From: Oscillospiraceae bacterium
Lineage (GTDB): Bacteria; Bacillota; Clostridia; Oscillospirales; Acutalibacteraceae
NCBI GenBank assembly: GCA_029012445.1
Contig: JAQXMC010000003.1
Coordinates: 43,859 to 107,858, forward strand
Direction of reading: 5' to 3'
DNA: 64,000 nucleotides
Within the stretch, counting starts at the first letter, position 1; the number at the start of each line of letters is the position of its first letter. The position numbers and the translations under genes are program-made. This document shows positions 1 through 8,462 of this stretch, piece by piece. The notes beneath the pieces were generated by a model, which worked only from the letters and a program-made list of their open reading frames with translations, searched no databases and was not told the DNA's origin.

Positions 1-1027
1 GAATAAGCATACCCTTTTCAAGAGCTGTTGTGATGGCCTCTGCCTGAAGCTTTTCATAATGTATGCCGAACTTTTTTTCAAGTGAGGAAATTCTGTTTTT
101 TATTGAAGCTTTGCCTTTAGGCGGCGGAAATTTCAGCATTACAGAAAGCCTTTGAGCTGCCGAATATTCCGCCGTATACATATACGGCAAAAACAAAAAG
201 TTGCGGCCGTTGATATTTTTGCATATTAGCTGACCGTTATCCGTCAGTTTATCTATTGTTGAAAAAATTGTTTCTTCATCGCTGTCAAGAAGCTCTGCGG
301 CTGTGGAAATAACCTTGTCTTTTGGCAGACAGGTGTGGCCGTTTCTCAGATTATAGCGCAGAACATGGACTGTTCCTGCTCCGAGCCTGTATTCGCAGGC
401 AGAAGGGGACGGCATATTTCCGGCGATCTCATCGGCGCGCTTAAACGAAATGCCGATAATATCATTGCAAAGTATGTACGGATTTTCCGTTATAACATCG
501 ACCGCCCTCGGGCCGAATGCTTTAAAGACTTTAACGCATTCGTTGCTCGTCATTCCGAACTTTTCAAGGTATATCATAACTTCACGAATAGCGAACTGTT
601 TTTTGAATTCCCTTGAAATTTCAACAGCTTTATTTTCCGAGATTCCTTTTATCCCGGCAAGCCTGTCAGGCTCGTTTTCTATAACGCTGAAAGCTGCGTC
701 GCCGAAAGCTTCGATTATTTTAGCCGCCATTTTCGGACCAATGCCTTTTATAGCGCCCGATGATAAATATTTCAGCATATCCGAAACGCTTTTCGGCATT
801 TCGCGCTCGCATTTAATTATTCTCAGCTGGCGGCCGAACGACGGGTGCCTGTCCCAACGGCCGATGACTCTTATCGTTTCGCCGACCGACACATTCGGCA
901 GCATGCCGACTGCGGTAATAAGCTTGTCGTCAACACACATGTCAATGACCGTGAAGCCCGTTTCAGCGTTTGAAAAAACCACATCTTCAACGGTCCCGCG
1001 AAGTTCTTCGCCGTCTGTTTCCGTCAT
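1..1027 (-). CDS. recD2: RecD2-type SF1B DNA helicase, N-terminal part (truncated by window edge)
   Basis: The reverse strand is open from an ATG at 1027 to the window edge, about 342 codons. The start has a run of five G about 9 nt upstream. The protein begins with an OB-like region (LRGTVEDVVFSNAETGFTVI) and continues through a helix-hairpin-helix stretch (GAIKGIGPKMAAKIIEAFG, then DRLAGIKGIS). This arrangement is typical of the N-terminal half of RecD2/YrrC, the 5'-3' helicase found in bacteria without RecBC. The last visible residues (LQAEAITTALEKGMLI) are where the family's Walker A loop should follow, so the motor domains lie outside the window. The gene sits directly behind the RNase P RNA terminator. 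Its role in repair or replication is inferred from the family. Confidence 0.88.
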   Translation of the reverse strand, partial: MTETDGEELRGTVEDVVFSNAETGFTVIDMCVDDKLITAVGMLPNVSVGETIRVIGRWDRHPSFGRQLRIIKCEREMPKSVSDMLKYLSSGAIKGIGPKMAAKIIEAFGDAAFSVIENEPDRLAGIKGISENKAVEISREFKKQFAIREVMIYLEKFGMTSNECVKVFKAFGPRAVDVITENPYILCNDIIGISFKRADEIAGNMPSPSACEYRLGAGTVHVLRYNLRNGHTCLPKDKVISTAAELLDSDEETIFSTIDKLTDNGQLICKNINGRNFLFLPYMYTAEYSAAQRLSVMLKFPPPKGKASIKNRISSLEKKFGIHYEKLQAEAITTALEKGMLI

Positions 1028-1046
1028 TTCGTACGCCCCCTTTTTG

Positions 1047-1077
1047 CAAAAAAATTTGCACTCCGAAAAGTGCAAAT
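1047..1077 (-). terminator. Intrinsic terminator of RNase P RNA
   Basis: A perfect 9-bp stem (arms 1054-1062 and 1069-1077, 6-nt loop) is followed on the minus strand by seven T. It lies between the RNase P RNA and the recD2 start and ends the RNA cleanly. Confidence 0.9.
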
Positions 1078-1078
1078 C

Positions 1079-1409
1079 GTGACCGGATCTGTAAGCCGAG
1101 TTCTGTCATTTAAGGCAATCATCTTTCTAGTCCGTGCGTTGCCGCACGGATCAAGCCACCCGTCGAAAATACATCGAGCAAATGCGTCTTTCGGTCGGTG
1201 TTGCTTCGGATAGGGTTTACAGGAATGCAATGTTACCATTGCACCAGTGAGCTTTTACCTCGCTTTTCCACCCTTACCGCATAAAGCGGCGGTATATCTC
1301 TGTTGCACTTTCCCTAAGGTCGCCCTCGGCGGCTGTTAGCCGTTATCCTGCTCTGTGAAGCTCGGACTTTCCTCATGCTTTAGCACGCGATTGCCCAATC
1401 CGCTCAACA
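1079..1409 (-). ncRNA. rnpB: RNase P RNA (bacterial type)
   Basis: This is the catalytic RNA that matures tRNA 5' ends. Read on the minus strand it contains the conserved 5' block GAGGAAAGTCCGAGCTTC, then AGGGTGCAACAG-like and GAGGTAAAAGCTC segments. Close to the 3' end it has the universally conserved ACAGAACTCGGCTTACAG. The two ends pair to form helix P1 (CGGATT near the 5' end with a GATCCG segment at the 3' end). The approximately 331-nt length fits a bacterial RNase P RNA. A promoter and an intrinsic terminator bracket it exactly. I did not decide between A- and B-type architecture by folding. Confidence 0.95.
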
Positions 1410-1414
1410 GATAT

Positions 1415-1443
1415 ATTCTATAATAGTTTTCGATTTTTGTCAA
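1415..1443 (-). promoter_or_regulatory. SigA-type promoter of rnpB
   Basis: On the minus strand, TTGACA (1443-1438) and TAGAAT (1420-1415) are separated by 17 bp. The predicted start is about 1408, which sets the 5' end of the RNase P RNA. Confidence 0.8.
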
Positions 1444-1494
1444 ACAAAAATACAAATTAAATATGACATTATCATTACAATTTTTATAAATCTC

Positions 1495-1523
1495 TTGTCA
1501 AACGATCATTTTTAAGTTAAAAT
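1495..1523 (+). promoter_or_regulatory. SigA-type promoter of the LCP gene
   Basis: TTGTCA (1495-1500), a 17-bp spacer and TAAAAT (1518-1523) lie about 50 bp upstream of the LCP start codon. Confidence 0.65.
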
Positions 1524-1576
1524 ACCTAAGCGGTGATTAAATTCGCAATTTACCGGTAACATGAAGGAGAGAAAAA

Positions 1577-2932
1577 ATGGACGATTGGTTTAACATGAAA
1601 AACAGCGATTCCGATAGTGAGCGCGAAAGAAAAGTCGGAAGAATATTTCAGGACGACAGCTATATTCCGGGCGCAGAGCTTATGAACGGCTTTGCAGAAA
1701 AGAAGCATGAAAACACTGAGAAATCTGCAGACAGTTTAGATATTCCGGACAATAACGGCTATCGAAACGGCGACGCCGTCAGCCGGGATTATAAAGCCGG
1801 ATATCAAAGCAGTGCGCCTGAGAGAAACAGAGCCGAAAGCAGAGAAAACACCGGGGCATACGACGAAAAATATGCAACCGGAGAGCTCGATTTCAGCGAT
1901 ATTCAAAGACAGATTAGGGCTAAGGAAAGCAGCAAAGCCGAAGACCAGGTCAAAACTGAGATCACCGGCGATATTGACAGCAGATCGAGAAAAAAGAAAA
2001 AATCCGGCGGCAAGTCAAAAGCCAAAAAAATAATTCTGAGCCTTATCGCCGTGATACTCGTTGTCGCGATAGTCTTTACCGGCTACGCATTCAAGCTGTT
2101 TTCGGCAATTAACTATACACCCGAAAGCCACAAAGCAAACAAATATATTTCTGAAAGCAAGCTCACATATGACGATGATATATACAATATTTTGCTTTTG
2201 GGAACGGACGAGAGAGCAACTCAGGCAAATTATCGCTCCGACACGATGATCCTTGTGAGCCTTGATAAGAAAAATAAAAAAATCAAGCTCACATCTTTCC
2301 TGCGCGATCTGTGGGTATATATTCCCGCTAAGGACAGCTCGGCTAAACTCAACGCAACCTGCTCATACGGCGGTCCTCAGATGGTCATGGACACTCTTGA
2401 GTATCATTTTAAAGTCAGAATCGACAAATTTGTAATGATAAATTTCGATGTCTTTAAAACGATCATCAACGACCTCGGCGGTATAGCTCTCACTATAACC
2501 GAGGCGGAAGCCAAAAATATCACTAAGGAGGCGGGCTTTAACTGCAAGCCGGGAACAAGGACTGTCAAGGGCAGAACCGCCTTGTGGTACGCCCGGATCA
2601 GACATCTTGACTCAGATTTTAACAGAACAGCCCGCCAGCGCAAGGTCATTCAGGCAGTCATTGACAAGGCTAAAAAAAGCAGCGTCACAACGCTGATGAA
2701 GGTTCTTAGTGATGTTTTGCCCGAGATACAGACAGATATGAATAAAACCGAGATGGCGGGCCTCGGTGTGAACGCGTTGATAAAATATATGAAATACGAT
2801 ATTGAGGAACAGCAGATTCCGGCAAAGGGCACATGGAGAAACGCCTGGGTAGGAAGTCAGCAGGTGCTGAAAGCAGACCTTGATGACAATGCGAAAATAC
2901 TGAAAAAATTTATATACGGAAAGAATAAATAA
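1577..2932 (+). CDS. LytR-CpsA-Psr (LCP) family cell-wall polymer ligase
   Basis: LCP enzymes transfer undecaprenyl-linked teichoic acids or capsular polymers onto peptidoglycan at the outer membrane face. This 451-aa protein has a charged, low-complexity cytoplasmic N-terminus of about 150 residues ending in a Lys-rich patch. One membrane helix follows at about 151-173, then the LCP domain at about 202-366. Conserved catalytic or lipid-binding residues are visible: LLLGTDER, RSDT, the SFLRD arginine/aspartate near 243-244, and the arginine-rich R-IRH-DSDF-R-RQR block near 340-355. The long N-terminus is unusual and looks disordered. The start has GAAGGAGAG upstream. The gene is monocistronic between its own promoter and terminator. 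The acceptor polymer cannot be told from sequence. Confidence 0.92.
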   Translation: MDDWFNMKNSDSDSERERKVGRIFQDDSYIPGAELMNGFAEKKHENTEKSADSLDIPDNNGYRNGDAVSRDYKAGYQSSAPERNRAESRENTGAYDEKYATGELDFSDIQRQIRAKESSKAEDQVKTEITGDIDSRSRKKKKSGGKSKAKKIILSLIAVILVVAIVFTGYAFKLFSAINYTPESHKANKYISESKLTYDDDIYNILLLGTDERATQANYRSDTMILVSLDKKNKKIKLTSFLRDLWVYIPAKDSSAKLNATCSYGGPQMVMDTLEYHFKVRIDKFVMINFDVFKTIINDLGGIALTITEAEAKNITKEAGFNCKPGTRTVKGRTALWYARIRHLDSDFNRTARQRKVIQAVIDKAKKSSVTTLMKVLSDVLPEIQTDMNKTEMAGLGVNALIKYMKYDIEEQQIPAKGTWRNAWVGSQQVLKADLDDNAKILKKFIYGKNK

Positions 2933-2938
2933 CATGAT

Positions 2939-2977
2939 AATAAGACCGCCTGAAGCAATTCAGGCGGTCTTATTCTG
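2939..2977 (+). terminator. Intrinsic terminator shared by convergent genes
   Basis: A 16-bp perfect stem (2939-2954 with 2959-2974) closes a GCAA tetraloop. A/T tracts lie on both sides, so it can stop the LCP gene on the plus strand and the small gene 2983-3126 on the minus strand. Confidence 0.9.
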
Positions 2978-2982
2978 TCAAA

Positions 2983-3126
2983 TCAATCTTTTAATGCTGT
3001 ATCGTCTTTAGTTTCATCTTTCTTTTCACAGGCCGATCGGGCGTCGTCCTTGTTGACTGAAGAACACTTCTGACACGATTGAGCGAGTATTTGCGCTACA
3101 TAAAGATTTTTATTGGCTTTTCTCAT
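2983..3126 (-). CDS. Small cysteine-containing protein, 47 aa, unknown function
   Basis: A 47-codon frame runs on the minus strand from ATG at 3126 to TGA at 2983. AGAGGTG lies 5-6 nt before the start, a strong ribosome binding site. The product is hydrophilic and has three cysteines, a C-x-x-C pair in its centre (QSCQKCSS) and one later (SACEKK), followed by a highly charged tail. There is no signal peptide or membrane helix. It converges on the LCP terminator. The ribosome binding site and clean placement argue that it is real. I do not recognise the family. It could bind metal or be a modified-peptide precursor, but no modifying enzyme lies nearby. Confidence 0.6.
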   Translation of the reverse strand: MRKANKNLYVAQILAQSCQKCSSVNKDDARSACEKKDETKDDTALKD

Positions 3127-3383
3127 TTTTACACCTCTTTTAAGTATTATGATAAGTTTTATTGAAGCGACAAGCGCACCATATCATTATATGCATTATA
3201 TATCGGAAATATTGCCAAAACTTGCGGTTATTTAAAACAGTTTCAAATGTCAATTTTGAGATCTTTTGACAATTTAATAATGAAGTTTTAGAACTCATTA
3301 AATGTGTTTATGTCATTTATGCATAAATAGCGGCTGCCATTTTTGTGAATTTTCACAAAAGTTTAACAGCTTTCCGATAACTA
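3127..3383. other. AT-rich divergent intergenic region with an inverted repeat
   Basis: No coding frame is credible here. The interval separates the 47-aa gene (minus) from the metallophosphoesterase (plus). A perfect 9-bp inverted repeat (3341-3349 and 3352-3360, half-site TTTTGTGAA) lies 24 bp upstream of the -35 box at 3384 and could be an operator. Confidence 0.45.
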
Positions 3384-3411
3384 TTGAAAAAATTTACAAA
3401 TAGTGTATAAT
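3384..3411 (+). promoter_or_regulatory. SigA-type promoter of the metallophosphoesterase gene
   Basis: TTGAAA (3384-3389), 16 bp, and a consensus TATAAT (3406-3411). The predicted transcript starts at about 3418, before the ATG at 3473 but after an upstream in-frame start at 3410, which rules that start out. Confidence 0.75.
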
Positions 3412-3472
3412 GTTTGTATATAGATATAAGTATACATTTTTTATCAACAACATAAGGAAAGGATTTGAAGAA

Positions 3473-4723
3473 ATGAAAAAGTCATTTTTTAAGTATGTTG
3501 CAGTGCTTCTCGTTTTCGTGATGCTTTCAAGCTTCACGGCGTTTGCTGCGGGCTACACTCCGGCTGAGAAAGCGCAGCTGAAGTTTAACTCTGACGGCGA
3601 ATTCAAAATTATGCAGATAACCGATATTCAGGACGGTATTCATCTCAGACGAATCGCAAAAAGATTTATCCGCTATGCAATCGAACAGACAAAGCCCGAT
3701 CTTATTGTTCTGACCGGTGATAATATTGCCGGCTACTGGAACGGAACGGCTCTTTTCCCGGAAGTTGACGAAACCATGGTCGCCGAAAGCATCGACAGCT
3801 TCATGAGCATTTTTGAAGAATACTATGATCAATACGGCGTCAGAGTGGCTGTTGTTTTCGGAAATCATGACGATCAGCTGACATGGACGACAAAAGAAGA
3901 GCAGATCAAGATGTATCAGAAATATGACTGCTTTATCGGCTATGATGAGTCGATCGAAAATATTGACATCACAGGCTGCGGAAACTATATGGTTCCGATC
4001 TTCAAATCAGATTATACTCCCGTGACGGAAGGCGAGATCGACTACACTAACATTGCCTATAACCTCATGATGGTCGATTCCAACACCTATGTCAACAAGC
4101 TGGATCTGAAAAACTATGACGCTGTTCACGATGATCAGCTCAAGTGGTTTGAGGGCGAAATGCAGCGCATTAACACTCTCAGCGGTAAAAATGTTAAATC
4201 AATGGTATTCCAGCATATAATCGTCCCCGAGGTATATGACGCACTCGTTAAGGTTGACGAGGGTACCGAAGGCGCTGTTCTGGCAAAAGACGGCAACTAC
4301 TATGTCCTGCCAGAAGGAGCGACGGGAACTCTCGGTGAAGCGCCCTGCCCGCCCGACAAGAGCGTTTATAACGATGAATATCAAAGACTCATAAATGTCG
4401 GAGCCGAAGCATTTTTCTTCGGTCATGACCATAAAAACGATTTCGGACTCAGCTATAACGGCGCTATGATGTATGCAACCAGCGGCGTAGGCTTCTGCTC
4501 ATACGGTAGTGAGCTCAGAGGCGTAAGAATTATAAACCTCAAGGAAAACGGAGACGATGTCACTTATGACACTCAGATGATGTATTATGAGGACACCGAC
4601 GGTTTCTCAAGCGACGAGGACAATAAAGACGAGATCGACGCTAACGCAAGAGAAAAGAACTTCTTCCAGAGACTTATCGCGTGGATCAAAACACTTCTCA
4701 GATATTGGTTTGGTATAAGATAA
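3473..4723 (+). CDS. Secreted calcineurin-like metallophosphoesterase
   Basis: This 416-aa protein starts at 3473 (AAGGAAAGG upstream). It has a signal peptide (MKKSFFKYVAVLLVFVML, likely cleavage after AFA near residue 26). The metallophosphoesterase motifs follow in order: TDIQD at about 50-54, GDN at 82-84, GNHD at 130-133, QHI at 247-249 and GHDH at 317-320, supplying the dinuclear metal ligands. The TDIQD form resembles phosphoesterases of the purple acid/Dcr2-like branch. The C-terminus is a short basic-aromatic amphipathic tail (NFFQRLIAWIKTLLRYWFGIR without its last residue), preceded by an acidic linker, and could hold the enzyme at the membrane. The substrate is unknown. Confidence 0.85.
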   Translation: MKKSFFKYVAVLLVFVMLSSFTAFAAGYTPAEKAQLKFNSDGEFKIMQITDIQDGIHLRRIAKRFIRYAIEQTKPDLIVLTGDNIAGYWNGTALFPEVDETMVAESIDSFMSIFEEYYDQYGVRVAVVFGNHDDQLTWTTKEEQIKMYQKYDCFIGYDESIENIDITGCGNYMVPIFKSDYTPVTEGEIDYTNIAYNLMMVDSNTYVNKLDLKNYDAVHDDQLKWFEGEMQRINTLSGKNVKSMVFQHIIVPEVYDALVKVDEGTEGAVLAKDGNYYVLPEGATGTLGEAPCPPDKSVYNDEYQRLINVGAEAFFFGHDHKNDFGLSYNGAMMYATSGVGFCSYGSELRGVRIINLKENGDDVTYDTQMMYYEDTDGFSSDEDNKDEIDANAREKNFFQRLIAWIKTLLRYWFGIR

Positions 4724-4791
4724 TTTATTGAATTTATTTAAAGCGAGGGGGCGGTGATCATCCGCCCTCTTATGAATAAGGAGCTATTTTT

Positions 4792-5295
4792 ATGAGTGAT
4801 AATATTTCAAAAAAAGATAACGCCGTTATGGCGCTCAAATTTGTTTTCTGTTCTGCCGGTGCAGGAATTATCCAGGCTGTGACTTTTACGGCTCTGAACG
4901 AGGTGAACAAGCATTTCGGAACATTTAACTTCCTGCCGGACAAGCTTATCAACAACGACTACGGTCTGTTCTATTTCATAGCTTTGCTCTTTTCGGTTCT
5001 GTTCAACTTCACCGTCAACAGAAAATTCACCTTCAAATCGGCAAACAATATACCTATTGCTATGCTCAAGGTGCTTGGATATTACGCTGTGTTCACACCG
5101 CTTTCGATCTGGTGGGGCAACGCCCTGACCGGAAAAGCCCACTGGAACGAATATATAGTTTTAGCAATGACTATGATAATAAATCTAATTACCGAATTTC
5201 TTTTCAACCGCTTTGTGGTTTATGGCAAGTCGATAAACTCGGCGGTGGAAAACAAAAACCCAGAGCCCGCTGCAGACATCAGCGAACAGGCATAA
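4792..5295 (+). CDS. GtrA-like membrane protein
   Basis: This 167-aa protein has four predicted membrane helices and the GtrA signature (aromatic stretch then NFTVNRKFTF at about residues 70-80). GtrA proteins are thought to help move polyprenyl-linked sugars across the membrane for glycosylation of wall polymers or O-antigen. The start has AAGGAG 8-9 nt upstream. The gene follows the metallophosphoesterase after a G/C-rich hairpin (about 4744-4771) that lacks a T tract, so read-through is possible. It ends at a terminator that also faces the convergent yfhO-like gene; the two may act on the same lipid-linked sugars. This is an inference from family and position. Confidence 0.82.
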   Translation: MSDNISKKDNAVMALKFVFCSAGAGIIQAVTFTALNEVNKHFGTFNFLPDKLINNDYGLFYFIALLFSVLFNFTVNRKFTFKSANNIPIAMLKVLGYYAVFTPLSIWWGNALTGKAHWNEYIVLAMTMIINLITEFLFNRFVVYGKSINSAVENKNPEPAADISEQA

Positions 5296-5310
5296 TTTGA
5301 AAATCATATA

Positions 5311-5342
5311 AGCCCTCAGTCTTTTTGACTGAGGGCTTTTCA
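5311..5342 (+). terminator. Intrinsic terminator between gtrA-like and yfhO-like genes
   Basis: An 11-bp perfect stem (5311-5321 with 5327-5337) with a TTTTT loop, followed by four T on the plus strand. Confidence 0.85.
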
Positions 5343-5375
5343 CATATCCGTCCGAAAGCGTTCGACTTTCAGGTT

Positions 5376-8270
5376 TTATAATTCATCTTTGTTTCTGTCC
5401 TTTGAGAAGAAATCCTCAAAAGTTTCTTCGTCTCGCTCGGCCTGACTTGTTACAGCATCGGGCGAAATTTCCTCATCTTCGACAAATATATCTATAGGTT
5501 CGATTATCTCTTTTTTCGGCAGTTGTTTCATTTGCCGATCCGGTTGTTTCAAACGGATTTCGACGGCTTCAGCCTGTGAAGAGATAAACGGCTCTGAATC
5601 GAAGCTCTGATCTATTTCGTCAAAGCCTTTCATTTTCCGGCCTTTCTTTCTGAGAATAACACAAACCGCAATTGCCGCAAGTAAGATTATCAGTGTGAAT
5701 ATTGATATAGCAACGCCGAGCTTAAATCCTGTCGGAGTGTAGAGCATTTTTATTGTGTGGCGGCCGTCTGTGACATTAACGCCAAGCATTGAATCGCCTA
5801 TGGTTACAATATCGTTTTTGGCGACCTTTTTGCCGTCGATATAAACTGACCAGCCGCTGTCATAAGGTATGCTTGTCATGAGAATCTGAGTTCCTTTTGC
5901 GGTGAAGCTGCCCTCGATTGAGGTGTCAGTGAAGCTGTCATAGCTTATTGATGTTGCTTTCAGCTTTTCGTAGCCCTCGGCAAAAGCCGCCTTATTTAGA
6001 TAGCAGGCGTGGAATGTCAGCATTCCGTTGCTGCTCGTTATAGGTACGATTGCCGTAAATCTGCTGCCTTTCTTTATTTCACCGATATCAAGAATATAGC
6101 CCTTGCTGAGGTCCTGATTTACGGATTGACTGCCGTCCGTCATGACAGTCATCGTTCCCGAATCATCGCCCTCGCCGGTGGTAACATAGAGATAGACATG
6201 AGCGGTTTCCGCCGCCTCAAAAACAAAAGAAGAAGAACCGTCAACGCCGTCAGAGGAGGTTTTTCTGAATGAGAATACCTCGCTGTCAAGTGGCTGCATA
6301 AAGTTTTCAAGATTGCTGTTGTTTATCTCCACGGGGTACAGGTCAACGAGTGCGTCGCTGACGCCGGTCGCTTTTTCAAAAAGATCGTTTTGAACATCAA
6401 ACGGGTCCGTCATTGACCACTGCCAGTTTGAAACAGCCGTATCGACGCAATAAGCTATCGGAAGAGCATACTCGTTTTCGTACGCCGTATATTTATCGTA
6501 TTTATATATCTCTTTATAAAGTGATGAGTTCGCAAAAACATCGGTCGTCGTGTTGTTGACGAGATATTTCAGCGAGAACATTGCGTTATATATCGGAGTC
6601 TGCGGATAGTAGGTATAGCTGTTGATGTTGTTGCCGTACATACCGAGCTTTCTCTGAAGAGCGGAAACCTTTTCATAAGCCATAGAGGAAAAAGTCGAAA
6701 CACCGTTGTAATTATACCAGCATGGATCCATTCTTGTTCTGAGATAGCTAAGCTCCATCCGATAGAACTTGTCGGTGTTCACGCTGTCAATCTGATTTTT
6801 GACGGTCTGAAAAGCGTCATAATCACCGACATAGTTTGTCTTGGGCTGATCCATGCTGTAATTTCCGGTGTTTGCTATTATTGATTCACTGCAAATGCAG
6901 CAAAGAAGCAGAACGGAAACCGTCAGAGTCTGATATTTCTTGTCCTTTAAAGTGACGATAACAAGAGCATATATCACGATAAACACAAGGCTGATAATAA
7001 CAGTCGATGTGTTGACATTCTTTGAATTCAGCTTTTCCGCCAATATCACGAGCGCCGCAGCGGCAAAGCCCGAAAAGGCAATGACCTTGTTTGGAATTTC
7101 TTTAAGCCGCATGAAAGTCCTGAAAGCGACAACAAGAAGAAGAAATGAATACATAAACGACTGTCTGTAAGGCAGATCGTTCGGAAAATGAAAGCCGTGC
7201 CAGATATAATTCAGAATGTTGAGATTGAAGCCGATCATAAAAGCCGAAAGAAAAGTGATATTGACAAGCTTCTCTTTTTTGCTTATCGACTTAGTCATAA
7301 GATAAAGAGGAATGAGCATAACCGTCAGTATTCCGCAGTAAACATTTGGAAGCACATCGTTGCCGCTGCTTCTTATAGTCGGTTCGACTGACGCAAGATG
7401 ATTTGAAAGAAAGTCAAATATATTGAAATACAGTGAAGAATCAGTCGGGAAATTACCCGAGGTCGCCGATGTCTGCTGAAGTGTGCAGAAAGTCGGCAGG
7501 AGCATAAAAGCTATAAGTCCGGCGGCGCAGACTGAAACTCCCGCGAAAATAAAGCCGCTTTTGAAAAAGCGCTTATATTCGGAAGCTGTGTGATTCGTAA
7601 TGTAATAAGCGATAAAGTACATAACGGCGAAGATGCACATCATGTATGACATATAGTAATTTGAGAGCATGGTCAGGGCAAGAGCGCCGAGATAAAGCCA
7701 CGGCTTGCCGTTATCTATGATTCTTTCAATGCCGAGCGCAACGAGCGGAAGAAGTATCATTGCGTCGATCCACATTACATTCCAGTAATATGCGATGAAC
7801 CAGCCGCAAAACGAATAAAGAACCGCAAAACCGACAGTTATATAGTTTGATTTATGCTGTGATTTCTTCAGATAAAGAGAGAATGTCAGTGCGCTGAGAG
7901 CTGCCTTGAGCAAAACCATGACAGCTATCGCTTCGGGTATGTTTTTGTGGCCGGCAATTAGCATCACCAAAAATCCGATAGGACTTGAAAGGTAGTTGCA
8001 GTAATTTCCGAAAAAGCTGCTGCCGAGGCCCGAATTCCATGAATACATCAGACTTCCGCCGCTTGTTACTCTGTCATAAAGCTCAGCGAAAAGAGGCCCG
8101 TATTGATGGTAAAGATCCATTCTTAATATAGTTGTGTCCCCGAACGGAAACAAACCGAATGCCATAAACACAACGAGCATTATTGCCGCCGAGCAGCCGA
8201 ATGCCAGAATCAGAAATCTGTTGTCAAACAGAAAATGTTTTATTTTTTCATTTTTCCTTATTTCAGACAT
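5376..8270 (-). CDS. yfhO: YfhO family polytopic membrane protein (putative GT-C glycosyltransferase)
   Basis: This large 964-aa protein has about a dozen N-terminal membrane helices, an extracytoplasmic region (roughly residues 500-850), a last membrane helix and a charged cytosolic tail of about 80 residues. The family signature is clear near the N-terminus: MDLYHQYGPLF followed by a W-NSGLGSSFFGNY-YL-SP segment. In Bacillus YfhO is linked to glycosylation of lipoteichoic acid, with a GT-C-like fold; the same role is inferred here. GGAGGTG precedes the ATG and a good promoter lies at 8318-8345. It is convergent with the gtrA-like gene. The acidic C-terminal tail is longer than I would expect. 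Confidence 0.88.
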   Translation of the reverse strand: MSEIRKNEKIKHFLFDNRFLILAFGCSAAIMLVVFMAFGLFPFGDTTILRMDLYHQYGPLFAELYDRVTSGGSLMYSWNSGLGSSFFGNYCNYLSSPIGFLVMLIAGHKNIPEAIAVMVLLKAALSALTFSLYLKKSQHKSNYITVGFAVLYSFCGWFIAYYWNVMWIDAMILLPLVALGIERIIDNGKPWLYLGALALTMLSNYYMSYMMCIFAVMYFIAYYITNHTASEYKRFFKSGFIFAGVSVCAAGLIAFMLLPTFCTLQQTSATSGNFPTDSSLYFNIFDFLSNHLASVEPTIRSSGNDVLPNVYCGILTVMLIPLYLMTKSISKKEKLVNITFLSAFMIGFNLNILNYIWHGFHFPNDLPYRQSFMYSFLLLVVAFRTFMRLKEIPNKVIAFSGFAAAALVILAEKLNSKNVNTSTVIISLVFIVIYALVIVTLKDKKYQTLTVSVLLLCCICSESIIANTGNYSMDQPKTNYVGDYDAFQTVKNQIDSVNTDKFYRMELSYLRTRMDPCWYNYNGVSTFSSMAYEKVSALQRKLGMYGNNINSYTYYPQTPIYNAMFSLKYLVNNTTTDVFANSSLYKEIYKYDKYTAYENEYALPIAYCVDTAVSNWQWSMTDPFDVQNDLFEKATGVSDALVDLYPVEINNSNLENFMQPLDSEVFSFRKTSSDGVDGSSSFVFEAAETAHVYLYVTTGEGDDSGTMTVMTDGSQSVNQDLSKGYILDIGEIKKGSRFTAIVPITSSNGMLTFHACYLNKAAFAEGYEKLKATSISYDSFTDTSIEGSFTAKGTQILMTSIPYDSGWSVYIDGKKVAKNDIVTIGDSMLGVNVTDGRHTIKMLYTPTGFKLGVAISIFTLIILLAAIAVCVILRKKGRKMKGFDEIDQSFDSEPFISSQAEAVEIRLKQPDRQMKQLPKKEIIEPIDIFVEDEEISPDAVTSQAERDEETFEDFFSKDRNKDEL

Positions 8271-8317
8271 TTTTGCACCTCCGCAAATTCATCGGGCAAT
8301 CCCACCGAAAGATAATC

Positions 8318-8345
8318 ATTATATCGGCAAAAAATACCATGTCAA
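8318..8345 (-). promoter_or_regulatory. SigA-type promoter of the yfhO-like gene
   Basis: On the minus strand, TTGACA (8345-8340), 16 bp, and TATAAT (8323-8318). Confidence 0.75.
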
Positions 8346-8462
8346 TGATACATCATTAAGAGAGCATTTTCAATACATAAAAATGAAAATGATGTTAATT
8401 CCGTCATAACGGCAGGACAAACCGCATAAGAATTACCAAAGCTTAGGAAAGGACAGGATGTC

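Noticed and set aside
450..1082. Open frame of 210 codons on the plus strand
   Set aside because: It is antisense to recD2, whose frame has HhH motifs and a proper start.
3410..3472. Earlier start of the metallophosphoesterase
   Set aside because: The codon overlaps the -10 box of the promoter, and the signal peptide begins at 3473.
8346..8462. SigE promoter for spoIIIA
   Set aside because: A CATA-containing -10-like segment exists near 8375, but no matching -35 at the right distance; expected biologically, not supported by sequence.
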